A stretch of DNA of 64,000 nt from NCBI GenBank assembly GCA_964393865.1, contig CAYMUW010000001.1, positions 62,001 through 126,000 of the forward strand. The letters are read 5' to 3'. How positions within the stretch are numbered: the first letter of the stretch is position 1; every line of letters begins with the position of its first letter. The notes under the pieces are model-generated. The model was given only the letters and a program-made list of their open reading frames with translations, had not been told where the DNA came from and did not search any database. The position numbers and the translations under genes are program-made. Source of the DNA: Suilimivivens sp964393865 (GTDB lineage Bacteria; Bacillota; Clostridia; Lachnospirales; Lachnospiraceae). Of the stretch, positions 7,305 to 16,740 are shown piece after piece.

Positions 7305-7754
7305 TTATTTCTTAAGCGGCTTTCCGTACTTTCCGCTTACCGTTACCTGACGGTATCCGTTTACCTCTGCCATAAATTCCTTTATAAATGAAATAAAGGC
7401 CTCATATTCCGGCTTCTGCTGTATATTGACGGGGTGGATTTCATCCTCCTTGGTATTGTACCATGTTACGGAAAGAGATAAAATTTCTTCCCGGTCTAAA
7501 TCATAGAAGGAGATCCAGTTTTCTCCTGCCTTGGCATTTACCATACCCAGATTTTCTTTTGTCAGGCATTTAGGCTTTCCGTAGCTTACATCTCCGTTTC
7601 CATAGAAAAGAGGAATGGTGTAAATCATACCCGGTTTAAATGCAATGGCATAATGCCAATAATGGGTTGTTGTGGTTATAGTTCTTCCGCCGCCACTGTA
7701 TTTTTTATCCCACCAGATGGCATATGCAACAGTAAAGCTGTCCGCATCCGGCAC
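7305..7754 (-). CDS. Conserved unknown protein after the histidine kinase
   Basis: About 149 residues, with tryptophan/tyrosine-rich beta segments ('AYAIWWDKKYSGGG', 'THYWHYAIAFKPG', 'WISFYDLDREEI'), no signal peptide and no membrane helix. No known family is recognised. The start is unclear: the listed start is a GTG at 7754 without a ribosome site, yet the same frame stays open upstream as far as the kinase's own TAA at 7797-7799, and those 14 codons (KHRRQAIKDIAAKL) read like genuine coding sequence. Either a non-ATG start or translational reinitiation after the kinase is likely. Confidence 0.6.
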   Translation of the reverse strand: MPDADSFTVAYAIWWDKKYSGGGRTITTTTHYWHYAIAFKPGMIYTIPLFYGNGDVSYGKPKCLTKENLGMVNAKAGENWISFYDLDREEILSLSVTWYNTKEDEIHPVNIQQKPEYEAFISFIKEFMAEVNGYRQVTVSGKYGKPLKK

Positions 7755-7796
7755 AAGCTTTGCCGCAATATCCTTGATTGCCTGTCTCCGGTGCTT

Positions 7797-9221
7797 TTAA
7801 TCCTCATTGTCTTCATCTGCAACGGGCAGAGAAAAGATGAATTCCGATCCCACGCCTTCCGTACTGATTACATTAATATGTTCACCGTGGGCCTGAATAA
7901 TTTCTTTAGTGATGGAAAGTCCCAGACCAGTTCCCTTTTTATCTTTTCCTCTGGAAAGATCGGATTTGTAAAAGCGATCCCAAATCAGCTTCAGGGCATC
8001 TTTAGGAATGCCGATACCGCTGTCTTTTACCGACACAAAGACCTTATTATGCTTTTCGGTTGTTTCAATCTTGATAATGGAGTCAGGGTAGCTGAATTTA
8101 ATTGCATTATCAAGAAGGTTGTAAAGCACCTGCTGGATTTTTTCCACGTCAGCACTGACAAAGAGCTCGTCGCCTGTCAGAATCATTTCAATGGCAATCG
8201 CCTTCTGTTTGCAGGTTCCTTCAAAGGAAGCAGCAGTATTCCTGATAATTTTGTTGATATCAAAAATATTTTTTTCCAGCAGCATTCCCTTCGTATTTAA
8301 GTTGTTTAGTGCGAGAAGGCTTCCTGTCAGCTTGGTCAGTCGTTCTGTTTCGTTAAGAACAATATTCAAATATTTTTCATAAAGCTCAGGCGCAATCGTT
8401 CCGTCCAGCATAGCTTCCAGATATCCTTTGATAGAGGTAAGAGGAGAGCGGAAGTCGTGGGAAACATTGGCAACAAACTTTTTCTGATCGTCTTCGGAAC
8501 GGGCAATCTCGCTTGCCATGTAGGCCAGTGTGGCGCCCAGATAACCGATCTCGTCCTCGCTGTCAATCTGAAACTCATAATGCATATTTCCAGATGCATA
8601 TTGTTCCGTAGCCTCCGTAATCTTCCGAAGAGGCAGATAGACCATCTCGGTAAAGAAAATCAAAATAATCATGGACAGCAAGAACAAAATGATCAGCATC
8701 AGGTAGGAAATGTTGAGAAGGCTGTTGCAGGAAGCAATAATGTTGCTCATAGGATAATGAATGACCACATATCCCCGCACCTTATAATCCGATGTGATGG
8801 GAGCAAAAACACTTAACTGATTTTCGCTGAAGCTGCCAAAGAAATTGCCCACCGTATAGTAAGATCCTTCCGTAACGGTGGGATCAAATCCCTCGATAAC
8901 GGTTTCGTTTTCCACGTCTATGGGAGCTTTGGAGTCCAAAACCATTCTGCCGGAAGGGTTGATAATCCAAAGGTTGGCGGACAAATAGGTATCCAGCGCA
9001 TCCAGCTGCTTTTTCACCGTATCCAGAGAGGTTTCGTTATTGTAAAGATCGGAGGCATAGGTGTTGGCGATCAGGGTAGCTTCCTTGTAAAGTGCATCCG
9101 CTTTTTCTCTTTTCAGATGCTCCATGGTCATGCTGTTTACAAAGGTGGCAACCACGATAAAGCCGAAAAATCCAAAGATGAAATATGCCAGAAGAAATTT
9201 CAGGTAAAGGGTCTTTCTCAT
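7797..9221 (-). CDS. Membrane sensor histidine kinase
   Basis: The 474-residue protein has a membrane helix at about 8-30, an extracytoplasmic sensing region of about 140 residues, a second helix at about 171-193, a HAMP domain (about 194-246), a HisKA domain with phospho-acceptor H255 in 'ANVSHDFRSPLTSIKGYLEA', and a HATPase domain with 'LLDNAIKFS' (N box), 'VKDSGIGIPKDAL' (G1) and 'GTGLGLSI' (G2). It overlaps the response regulator by 4 bases (ATGA), so the pair is translationally coupled. The signal sensed is unknown. A KdpD/WalK-like OmpR-class kinase architecture. Confidence 0.93.
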   Translation of the reverse strand: MRKTLYLKFLLAYFIFGFFGFIVVATFVNSMTMEHLKREKADALYKEATLIANTYASDLYNNETSLDTVKKQLDALDTYLSANLWIINPSGRMVLDSKAPIDVENETVIEGFDPTVTEGSYYTVGNFFGSFSENQLSVFAPITSDYKVRGYVVIHYPMSNIIASCNSLLNISYLMLIILFLLSMIILIFFTEMVYLPLRKITEATEQYASGNMHYEFQIDSEDEIGYLGATLAYMASEIARSEDDQKKFVANVSHDFRSPLTSIKGYLEAMLDGTIAPELYEKYLNIVLNETERLTKLTGSLLALNNLNTKGMLLEKNIFDINKIIRNTAASFEGTCKQKAIAIEMILTGDELFVSADVEKIQQVLYNLLDNAIKFSYPDSIIKIETTEKHNKVFVSVKDSGIGIPKDALKLIWDRFYKSDLSRGKDKKGTGLGLSITKEIIQAHGEHINVISTEGVGSEFIFSLPVADEDNED

Positions 9222-9919
9222 TGTCGTACCTCAAATTTATATCCGATGCCCCAGATTGTGGCAATTTTCCAGTTGGCGTGATCGCTGATTTTTTCACGAA
9301 TGCGCTTAATGTGTACATCGACGGTTCTGGTGTCACCGATGTACTCGTAGCCCCAAATCTGATCCAGAAGCTGTTCTCTGGTAAATACATGATTCGGTGA
9401 GGAGGCGAGGAAGTATAAAAGTTCCAGCTCCTTGGGGGGCATTTCTATGGTTCTGCCCATGTACACAACGGAATAGTTGGTCTGGTTGATAACCAGATCA
9501 GGATACTCCACGCATTTAATATCAGGGTCTTCCGCTGCGGAAACGGCGGGTTTATATCTGCGCAGCACTGCCTTTACACGGGCAACCAGTTCTTTGGAGT
9601 CAAAGGGCTTCTCCATGTAGTCGTCTGCGCCCAGTTCCAATCCCAATACTTTGTCGAAAATTTCCCCCTTGGCGGAAAGCATAATAATAGGAGTAGAGGA
9701 TTTGGCGCGAATATCACGGCATACCTGATATCCGTCTATGCCCGGAAGCATTAAATCAAGCAGGATCAGATTGGGAGAAAAGGAATCCGCAAGAAGAAGC
9801 GCGGTTTCTCCGTCTCCGGCAATCATCGTTTCATAGCATTCCTTGGTTAGATAAAGAGAAATCAGTTCCGCAATGTTGCTGTCGTCATCTACGATTAGAA
9901 TTTTTTGTTTATTTGCCAT
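9218..9919 (-). CDS. OmpR/PhoB family response regulator
   Basis: The 233-residue protein has a receiver domain (about 5-118) with acidic pocket D11-D13, phospho-acceptor D55 in 'ILLDLMLPGIDG' and K104-region 'MEKPFD', and a C-terminal winged-helix DNA-binding domain (about 140-230, 'PPKELELLYFLASSPNHVFTREQLLDQIWGY', 'TRTVDVHIKRIREKI'). It is paired with the kinase just downstream. It lies 43 bases after mutS2, so read-through transcription from mutS2 is possible. AAGGAGAG precedes the start. Confidence 0.93.
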   Translation of the reverse strand: MANKQKILIVDDDSNIAELISLYLTKECYETMIAGDGETALLLADSFSPNLILLDLMLPGIDGYQVCRDIRAKSSTPIIMLSAKGEIFDKVLGLELGADDYMEKPFDSKELVARVKAVLRRYKPAVSAAEDPDIKCVEYPDLVINQTNYSVVYMGRTIEMPPKELELLYFLASSPNHVFTREQLLDQIWGYEYIGDTRTVDVHIKRIREKISDHANWKIATIWGIGYKFEVRQ

Positions 9920-9962
9920 AAGTCTCTCTCCTTTATTTCAACTGTTAAAAACAGTAGATTTA

Positions 9963-12350
9963 TTATTCCTTAAAAGTCACAATTGTGACACCTGCGTCAC
10001 CTTCTCCATATTCACCGAGACGAAAAGATTTTACATATTTTACACGTTTTAAGTGGCTTTGCACAGCGCTTCTGAGTGCGCCTGTTCCCTTGCCATGCAC
10101 CACCCGGACGGTGGTAAGATGGGCGAGATAAGCGTCGTCCAGATATTTATCCAGTTCGGAAATGGCCTCGTCCACCGTTTTCCCAAGCAAATTGATTTCG
10201 GGAGAAATGCTGAAGGATTTGGAAAGCTTTACCTTGCCGGTGCCTGAGGTCTTCCTTTGAAGCGGGGATGAAGGGGCCGCAGTCTCCTCCGCGGCATATA
10301 CCAGATCCTTAACGTTTGCCTGAGAGCGCATAATACCGCATTGTACAAACAGATTACCCTTGTGATCGGGCAGAGAGCTGACAGTGCCCTGAAGTCCCAT
10401 GGAAAGGATTTTTACAGTATCGCCGATCTTTAGCTGGCCGGGCTCAGGCCGCTTCCCGCCTGGTTTCTTTTCGGCTTTGACAGCAAGCTTTTCATTCTTA
10501 TGACTGATTTCCCCGCGAAGGCGGTCTCTGGTTTTTTCCAGTTCCTTTAAGGAGGCGCCGGGACCGGCTTTCTGATATACCCGGATGGTTTCATCTGCAA
10601 TATCCTTGGCATTTTGCAGGATGTCTCTTGCCTGTTCGTTGGCTTCCCGCAAAATGCGCTCCTTTGCAAGATCAATCTTTTCATTCTTGGCCTGAAGGCG
10701 TTCCTTCAGAGTTTTAATTTCTTCCTTGTAGGATGCAATTTCCAAATGTTCTTTTTCGATGGTAATACGGCTCTGCTCCAAATCGGTAAGCAGATCCTCG
10801 AAGCTTTTATCCTCTGTAGTAATTTGCTCTCTGGCAGCATCAATGATGTAATCGGGAAGTCCCAGCTTGGAGGAGATTGCAAAGGCATTACTTTTTCCGG
10901 GAATGCCGATCAAAAGCCGGTAGGTGGGAGCAAGAGTTTCCACGTTAAATTCACAGCAGGCATTCTCCACAAAGTCAGTAGAAAGCGCATATACCTTTAG
11001 TTCACTGTAATGGGTGGTGGCCATGGTTCGAATGCCCCGGGTATGCAGATGATCCAAAATTGCAATGGCAAGCGCAGCTCCCTCGGTAGGATCGGTACCG
11101 GCTCCCAATTCGTCAAAAAGGCATAAGGAATCCTGATCCGCTTTTTGCAGAATGGATACGATGCTGGTCATATGGGAGGAAAAGGTACTGAGACTTTGCT
11201 CAATACTCTGTTCATCTCCGATGTCTGCAAATACCTCCGTAAAAATGGAAAGCTCCGAGCGGTCCAATGCAGGAATATGCAGACCTGCCTGCCCCATCAG
11301 AGTAAACAGCCCTACGGTCTTTAAGGAAACAGTTTTGCCGCCTGTATTAGGGCCGGTGACTACTAAAAGGTCAAACTCCTTCCCAAGGTGAATATCAATG
11401 GGAACCACCTTCTTGGCAGGCAGCAAGGGATGACGCCCCTTTCTGATATTGATATAATGATCCCTGTTAAACAGGGGCATGGTTGCATTTTGATCCATAG
11501 CAAGCAAAGCTTTGGCGAAGGTGAAATCAAGAAAGGTCATGATCCTTTGATTCTCAGAAATTTCACTGATATGTTCAGCGGCCTGCAGACTTAAATCGGC
11601 AAGCACAGCTTCTATTTCTTCCTTTTCTTTAATGGCAAGCTCTTTCAGCTGGTTGTTTAAATTGACAATGGCAGCCGGCTCGATGAAAAAGGTGGAGCCG
11701 GTGGAGGACTGGTCGTGAACCATACCGGGAACATAGCTTTTGTATTCGGCCTTGACGGGAATACAATAACGGTTATCTCTCATGGTAATGACTGCGTCCT
11801 GAAGGTAGCTTCTGTAGGAGCCGTTGACCATAGAAGTGAGCTGGGAATGAATCCGGTCACCGGTAAGAACTATGGAGCGGCGTACATGCTTCAGCCCCGG
11901 ACTGGCATCATCGGCAATTTCCTCCTCCGAAAGGATGCAGCGGTTGATCTCGTTGGCAAGAGGCGTCAGCGGCACCAGAGAATCAAAGTATTCCGTGAGA
12001 GAAGTAGCCTTCTCGTCATCCCTCTGTGAGCGCCCGTAGTTCTTGATTCTGTTTACATTGTCAAGCAGGGCGGCAATCCTTAAAAGCTCGGTGGCGGATA
12101 AGGTGCTGCCGATTTCCAGAGAGCGGAGTGAGGTGGAAATTTCCCTGTTTCCGCCAAAGGAGGTAGAGCCCTTTGCAAACAGCATGGAAAGGGCGTCCGA
12201 GGTCTGTGTCTGTGCCAGGGTAATAGCATCCTGATCCGTCATGGGAACAAGCTCCCGGCACAGCTTCCGGCCGGGCTCAGAGGAAGCCTTGTCAGTGAGT
12301 AATTCGATTATTTTGTTATATTCTAAGGTTTGTAAAACTTTTGCATTCAT
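9963..12350 (-). CDS. mutS2: MutS2 ATPase/endonuclease
   Basis: The 795-residue protein has the MutS core with Walker A 'TGPNTGGKTVSLK' (about residue 330), Walker B 'LFDELGAGTDPTEGAAL', a coiled-coil segment at about 510-600, and a C-terminal Smr nuclease domain with 'VVHGKGTGALR'. It lacks the MutS mismatch-recognition domain, as MutS2 should. Family members suppress recombination and, in Bacillus, act in ribosome rescue by splitting collided ribosomes. Length is as expected. It is the first gene of the minus-strand run. Confidence 0.95.
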   Translation of the reverse strand: MNAKVLQTLEYNKIIELLTDKASSEPGRKLCRELVPMTDQDAITLAQTQTSDALSMLFAKGSTSFGGNREISTSLRSLEIGSTLSATELLRIAALLDNVNRIKNYGRSQRDDEKATSLTEYFDSLVPLTPLANEINRCILSEEEIADDASPGLKHVRRSIVLTGDRIHSQLTSMVNGSYRSYLQDAVITMRDNRYCIPVKAEYKSYVPGMVHDQSSTGSTFFIEPAAIVNLNNQLKELAIKEKEEIEAVLADLSLQAAEHISEISENQRIMTFLDFTFAKALLAMDQNATMPLFNRDHYINIRKGRHPLLPAKKVVPIDIHLGKEFDLLVVTGPNTGGKTVSLKTVGLFTLMGQAGLHIPALDRSELSIFTEVFADIGDEQSIEQSLSTFSSHMTSIVSILQKADQDSLCLFDELGAGTDPTEGAALAIAILDHLHTRGIRTMATTHYSELKVYALSTDFVENACCEFNVETLAPTYRLLIGIPGKSNAFAISSKLGLPDYIIDAAREQITTEDKSFEDLLTDLEQSRITIEKEHLEIASYKEEIKTLKERLQAKNEKIDLAKERILREANEQARDILQNAKDIADETIRVYQKAGPGASLKELEKTRDRLRGEISHKNEKLAVKAEKKPGGKRPEPGQLKIGDTVKILSMGLQGTVSSLPDHKGNLFVQCGIMRSQANVKDLVYAAEETAAPSSPLQRKTSGTGKVKLSKSFSISPEINLLGKTVDEAISELDKYLDDAYLAHLTTVRVVHGKGTGALRSAVQSHLKRVKYVKSFRLGEYGEGDAGVTIVTFKE

Positions 12351-12555
12351 TGCTTGTACCGTTTCATTTAATTGATTGAATTGTTGATTGGATATTATTG
12401 CTCACGCATGCAGTACACAAAAGCGCAGGCATTTTGCGTTTGCGCATAGTATACCATATTTTTATAGTAAAAACTACTGGAAAACTACCGGGAAAGTTGC
12501 ATTCCTTATCCGGTTTTGTTAAAATTGTAATAAAATTGCAGGAAAGGGAAACGAC

Positions 12556-13959
12556 GTGACAGCTTTCATAGAAAAACATCGCAGAAAAATATTCTGGTTT
12601 ATTATTGCGGCAGCATTTATAAGTATATTTGCATATAATTTTTTAACCTTTTATATGTCGGATGACTATTTTTATTTGATTGAGGTGCAAAAGGCAGAGA
12701 ACCTGTTTGATTTGTTTAAACAGCAGTATGGAGAATATTTGTCAAACAGCGGACGGGTGATTGGCCAATTTAATGTGCGGCTTTCCCTTGTGTTTGACAA
12801 GCAGGTTTTTAATGTGGTAAACAGCCTGATGTTTACCGGACTTGTGCTTTTGATGTATGCAAATATCCGGCGGAAAAGGAAGCATGATATTTTTGTGCTG
12901 CTCCTTATTATCACCTTCCTGTGGAAATTTGCAGTTGATTTCGGACAGACCATGTTGTGGATCTGCGGGGCATGCAATTATCTGTGGGGCAGTGTTATTA
13001 TTTTGGGATTTGTAACCTTTTTCAGGCATCTTCTGGACAAGGCGGAGAATTTGAAGCACCCTGTTTGGTGCTGCGGGGGTACGTTCTTATTTGCAATTGC
13101 AGCAGGCTGGTGCAATGAGAACACTTCTGGGGGAGCTCTTTTGCTTGTTCTTTTGTTTGGACTGAATTTCTGGTGGAACAGAAGAAAGGAAGGAAAGAAG
13201 TCCTTTTATCCCTTTATGGCAGCAGCGGTGCCTGGAATGTGCTGCGGGTTTCTCGGCATGATTTTGGCGCCGGGCGTACGCAACAGAAGTCAGGTGAAAT
13301 CAGAAGGAGAATATACAGGTCTGGTAGGGCTGCTTTCCAGAATATATAAGATTTCCATGTCTGTGAAGGAGCTGTTTTTTACGGTGTTGGTGATAACAGT
13401 TATTGTACTTGTAATCTTGGTGCTGCAAAAAAGACTTTCTGCATGGAAGCAGATACGGAACAATGAGACGGTTTTGTTTCTGATTGCGGCTCTTGCCACC
13501 TGCTATGCGCTGGCTTTGGCGCCTACTCCCATGAACAGGGCCTTTTTCGGTGCAGGGATTTTCCTTTTTATTGCGTGCATTCAGGGAATTGTGGATGCGG
13601 CAGATGAGGAAGTGGCAATCCGGGCGGCCAAATATGGACTGGTGAGCGTGCTTTGTCTGTGGCTTGGCTTTACTTATCTGGAAAATCTGGTTAATCTGGC
13701 AAGGATATACCGGGAAGAAAATGCAAGAATTGAAATGATCCAGGCGGATAAGGCTGATATGAACGGAGATGGAATTGTGGTGGTTCCAAAGCTTCGGGAG
13801 GAATTTGAAAACCCTTACAGCTATGCTTATGCATCAGAGCTTGAGGACGACAAGGATTACTGGATCAATATCTTTTATGAGGTTTACTATGACGTAGGCA
13901 ATATCACCGCTATTCCCAGAGATGAGTGGGATGAGCTTTACGGGGAAGAGCAGGAATAG
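12556..13959 (+). CDS. Polytopic membrane protein, DUF6056-like
   Basis: The 467-residue protein has about 10 membrane helices, beginning at 14-32, and an early conserved 'SDDYFYL' at about 35-41 in the first loop, the pattern seen in DUF6056 and in GtrII/GT-C-like glycosyltransferase membrane proteins. A C-terminal soluble tail (about 385-467) ends acidic. A role in lipid-linked sugar transfer is possible but unproven. The start is a GTG with AAAGGGAA upstream. Divergent from mutS2. Confidence 0.6.
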   Translation: MTAFIEKHRRKIFWFIIAAAFISIFAYNFLTFYMSDDYFYLIEVQKAENLFDLFKQQYGEYLSNSGRVIGQFNVRLSLVFDKQVFNVVNSLMFTGLVLLMYANIRRKRKHDIFVLLLIITFLWKFAVDFGQTMLWICGACNYLWGSVIILGFVTFFRHLLDKAENLKHPVWCCGGTFLFAIAAGWCNENTSGGALLLVLLFGLNFWWNRRKEGKKSFYPFMAAAVPGMCCGFLGMILAPGVRNRSQVKSEGEYTGLVGLLSRIYKISMSVKELFFTVLVITVIVLVILVLQKRLSAWKQIRNNETVLFLIAALATCYALALAPTPMNRAFFGAGIFLFIACIQGIVDAADEEVAIRAAKYGLVSVLCLWLGFTYLENLVNLARIYREENARIEMIQADKADMNGDGIVVVPKLREEFENPYSYAYASELEDDKDYWINIFYEVYYDVGNITAIPRDEWDELYGEEQE

Positions 13960-13961
13960 TA

Positions 13962-14559
13962 ATGAGCTTTCAGGGAATGAGCGTAAGCCCCTGTAATCTC
14001 TGCCCCAGAGAATGTATGGCGCGGCGGGGAGAGGGACAGAAGGGCTACTGTCTACTGTCAGAATTATGAGATTGCCGCCGGTAAAAGAGGAAAGGCGGTG
14101 ATGCTGGCAAAGAAAAAGGGACTGGATATTCCTGTTGTCTATAACGGAAGCGGTTATGAAAAGAGTCAGATTATCAGGGAGCTTGACGGGATTGTGGATA
14201 TCTTTCTCACAGACTTTAAATATATGGACGAAGCGCTGGGAAAAAGGTATTCCGCCGCAGAAAATTACCCCAGTGTGGCAAAGGCGGCTCTTGAGGAAAT
14301 GGTAAGAATTATAGGGGAGCCGGTGTTTGATGAGCAGGGTATGATGAAGCGGGGCGTGATCGTGTGCCATCTTCTGCTTCCGGAACATAAGAAAAATGCC
14401 AAAGCGGTAATTAAATATGTATACGAAACCTATGGAAACAAGGTGTTTTTAAGCCTGATGAACCAGTATACACCCTTTGAAAGGCTGAAGGAGAATCCGG
14501 ATTATAAAGAGCTGTGCCGGAAGGTTACCAGGCGGGAGTTTGAGGGAGAGGGCGTTTAA
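13962..14559 (+). pseudogene. Decayed PflA-like radical SAM protein gene with three internal deletions
   Basis: The first 30 codons encode the N-terminal cysteine cluster of this radical SAM group (CNLCPRECMARRGEGQKGYC). The frame then hits TGA at 14067, while the matching continuation, 'VYCQNYEIAAGKRGKAV', is in another frame, with the whole stretch before the radical SAM CxxxCxxC missing. A second, in-frame gap joins 'KAV' to 'MLAKKKGLDIPVVYNGSGYE', dropping about 40 residues that include the 'NINLVTPTHY' region; a third joins 'KVTRREFE' to the terminal 'GEGV', dropping about 25. The remaining open part is 14098-14559. Without the iron-sulfur motif it cannot be an active radical SAM enzyme. 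Confidence 0.8.
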
Positions 14560-14622
14560 CCTTTGATTTTTGAAATGAAAGCATAAACAGAAAATAAAAA
14601 CAAAGCAGAAAGGATGAGACAT

Positions 14623-16665
14623 ATGTGGATAGAAGGTAATTACAGAAGAAATCTTTTGGATATGCATATTGATGACTGGAACCCGGAATTTCTGTCCAAA
14701 GTAAACGTGGACGAGTATGTGGAGGCGCTTAAGGATGCAGGCGTGCAGGCGGCTATGGTCAAGGGAAAGCCCCATACGGGCCTGTGCTATTATCCTACTA
14801 AGGTGGGAAGGATGCACAGAGGGCTTAAGGGCTATGATTATTTTGGAGAAATGATTAAGAAATGTCATGAAAATGACATTGCGGTCATTGCCTATTTTAC
14901 ACAGATATTTGATAACTGGGCCTATGAGGAGCATCCCTCCTGGCGTGTAGTTACCGCAGAAGGGAAAAATATGCGGGAGTATCGTCATGGTACGGATTTT
15001 AAGACTGGCCGCTATGGAATCGTCTGCCCCAACAATCAGGAGTACCGGGAATATGTGAAGGCGTGTCTCACAGAGATGAATACCATGTATGATTTTGAAG
15101 GGATGTTTCTGGATATGACCTTTTTTCCGGAGGTATGCTACTGTGACAGCTGCCGGGAACGCTACAAGAAGGAAACGGGAAGAGAGCTTCCCAGGAGAGT
15201 GGACTGGTCGGATCAAAACTGGCTTGATTATGTATATAGAAGAGATGAATGGATTGCCGATTATGCGAAATTTGCTACCGGCTGCGTTAAGGCGGTGAAG
15301 CCTGAGGTGACGGTAGAGCATCAGTTTTCCAGAATCACGGGAAGCTGGATAGACGGAAGCTCGGAAATGCTTACAGAGGCGGTGGATTATTGCGGCGGAG
15401 ATTATTACGGGGGCTTTCTGCAGCAGACCTTTATCAACAAATACTACAAGAATGTGTCTCCCAACCTGCCCTTTGTGTATCATACCTCCAGATGTGATCC
15501 CGAGCTTTGCTATCACACCACTACCAAGACTGAGGAGGAGCTGCTTTTGCATGCTGTAACCGCATTGATTCATAACGGCGCATTTTTGCTGGTGGATGCA
15601 ATCAATCCAGACGGAACCATTGTTCCTGAGGTGTACCATGAATTGATGAAAAGGGTGTTTGGAAGGACCAGAGCCTACGAGCAGTATATAAGCGGTAATC
15701 TATATCATAACGCAGCAATCTGGTTTGCTTCTCATGCAAAGTATGATCCCGGTGAGAAAAGCTGTGAGATTATGGACAAGAAATTCTGGCCCGGTTATTA
15801 TATGGAGGCGCCGGTGGCAGCAGCATCCATTCTTCGCGAGAACAATGTGGCATTTGAGGTAATCGGTACCAGGAACATTAAGAATGAGAAGGCAGATGTG
15901 CTGATCTTATCCCATGTGGCGGCAATCCGTGATGAGGAAATGGATGAAATTGAAAGCTATCTGGAAAAGGGCGGCAATCTTTACATAGGCGGTCCGGTAG
16001 GGCATGAAAGACTTCAAAAGCTTTTGGGAATTGAGATTACCGGCAGAACGGAGCATGAATTTACCTATATGAGTCCTACAGAAGCAGGGAAGGATATTTT
16101 GCAGGGCTTTGACAAGCTTACGCCTCTTACGGTTCCCATGGCGCAGGTGAAGGCCCGTATTGTGGATAAACAGGGAATGACTGTGCTTGCAACCAGAACC
16201 CTGCCTTATACGCTTACCGATACGGAGGACTTTGCGGCAATTCACTCTAATCCCCCCGGTATTTACACGGATGAGCCCTGTATGATTTTGAAGGATACGG
16301 GAAAGGGCAGGATCATCTGGTCAGCAGCGCCTGTTGAGATGTCCAGGCCTTATATGAGCCGACAGGTGTTCCTTCGGATGATACAAGCATTGATTAAGGA
16401 GCCTGTATTTGTTTCCAATGCACCTAAATTTGTGGAAATACTTGCCTGGGAAAAGGACGGAAAGGAATATCTGGCAGCGGTCAATGAGCAGGAGGAGTCA
16501 CCCATTGCACCTATGTATGATATTTATATTGATGTGAAGGATCGGGGGCAGAAAGCATATTTGCTGCCGGGCCGGGCAGAGCTTAGGACAGAGCTTCGTG
16601 ACGGGGGAACGCTGCGGATTTATCTTCCGAGGCTTGAAATATTCCAGATGATTGAGCTGTCATAA
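14623..16665 (+). CDS. Cytosolic GHL6/GH42-like glycoside hydrolase
   Basis: The 680-residue protein has an N-terminal TIM-barrel region of the 'hypothetical glycosyl hydrolase 6' type (about 8-350: 'AGVQAAMVKGKPHTGLCYYPTK', 'FEGMFLDMTFFPEVCYCDSC', 'VTVEHQFSR'), then a GH42-trimerisation/glutamine-amidotransferase-like domain (about 370-590: 'ADVLILSHVAAIRDEEMDEIESYLEKGGNLYIGGP') and a small beta C-terminal domain. Related proteins include alpha-L-fucosidases of family GH151, so a fucosidase is a fair hypothesis only. There is no signal peptide, so it acts inside the cell on imported sugars. The start at 14623 is chosen because AAAGG lies 9-11 bases upstream; the ATG at 14614 overlaps that site. 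Confidence 0.7.
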   Translation: MWIEGNYRRNLLDMHIDDWNPEFLSKVNVDEYVEALKDAGVQAAMVKGKPHTGLCYYPTKVGRMHRGLKGYDYFGEMIKKCHENDIAVIAYFTQIFDNWAYEEHPSWRVVTAEGKNMREYRHGTDFKTGRYGIVCPNNQEYREYVKACLTEMNTMYDFEGMFLDMTFFPEVCYCDSCRERYKKETGRELPRRVDWSDQNWLDYVYRRDEWIADYAKFATGCVKAVKPEVTVEHQFSRITGSWIDGSSEMLTEAVDYCGGDYYGGFLQQTFINKYYKNVSPNLPFVYHTSRCDPELCYHTTTKTEEELLLHAVTALIHNGAFLLVDAINPDGTIVPEVYHELMKRVFGRTRAYEQYISGNLYHNAAIWFASHAKYDPGEKSCEIMDKKFWPGYYMEAPVAAASILRENNVAFEVIGTRNIKNEKADVLILSHVAAIRDEEMDEIESYLEKGGNLYIGGPVGHERLQKLLGIEITGRTEHEFTYMSPTEAGKDILQGFDKLTPLTVPMAQVKARIVDKQGMTVLATRTLPYTLTDTEDFAAIHSNPPGIYTDEPCMILKDTGKGRIIWSAAPVEMSRPYMSRQVFLRMIQALIKEPVFVSNAPKFVEILAWEKDGKEYLAAVNEQEESPIAPMYDIYIDVKDRGQKAYLLPGRAELRTELRDGGTLRIYLPRLEIFQMIELS

Positions 16666-16740
16666 CAGCTGGAGAGAAAAAGGATAACCGGACGAAGGAA
16701 AGAGCGTTATCAAGTTAAGCGAAAGGTGAGGATAGAAAGC

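Noticed and set aside
7797..9919. Two-component system as vanRS
   Set aside because: It follows mutS2, and no resistance genes are nearby; its domains are those of a generic OmpR-class pair.
12361..12555. GC-rich self-complementary stretch (GCGCA...TGCGC) before the DUF6056-like gene as a riboswitch
   Set aside because: No conserved riboswitch landmarks, and the stems are short; left unassigned.
14449..15639. 396-codon antisense frame over the GHL6 gene
   Set aside because: The sense strand encodes a well-recognised glycosidase; the antisense product has no domain pattern.
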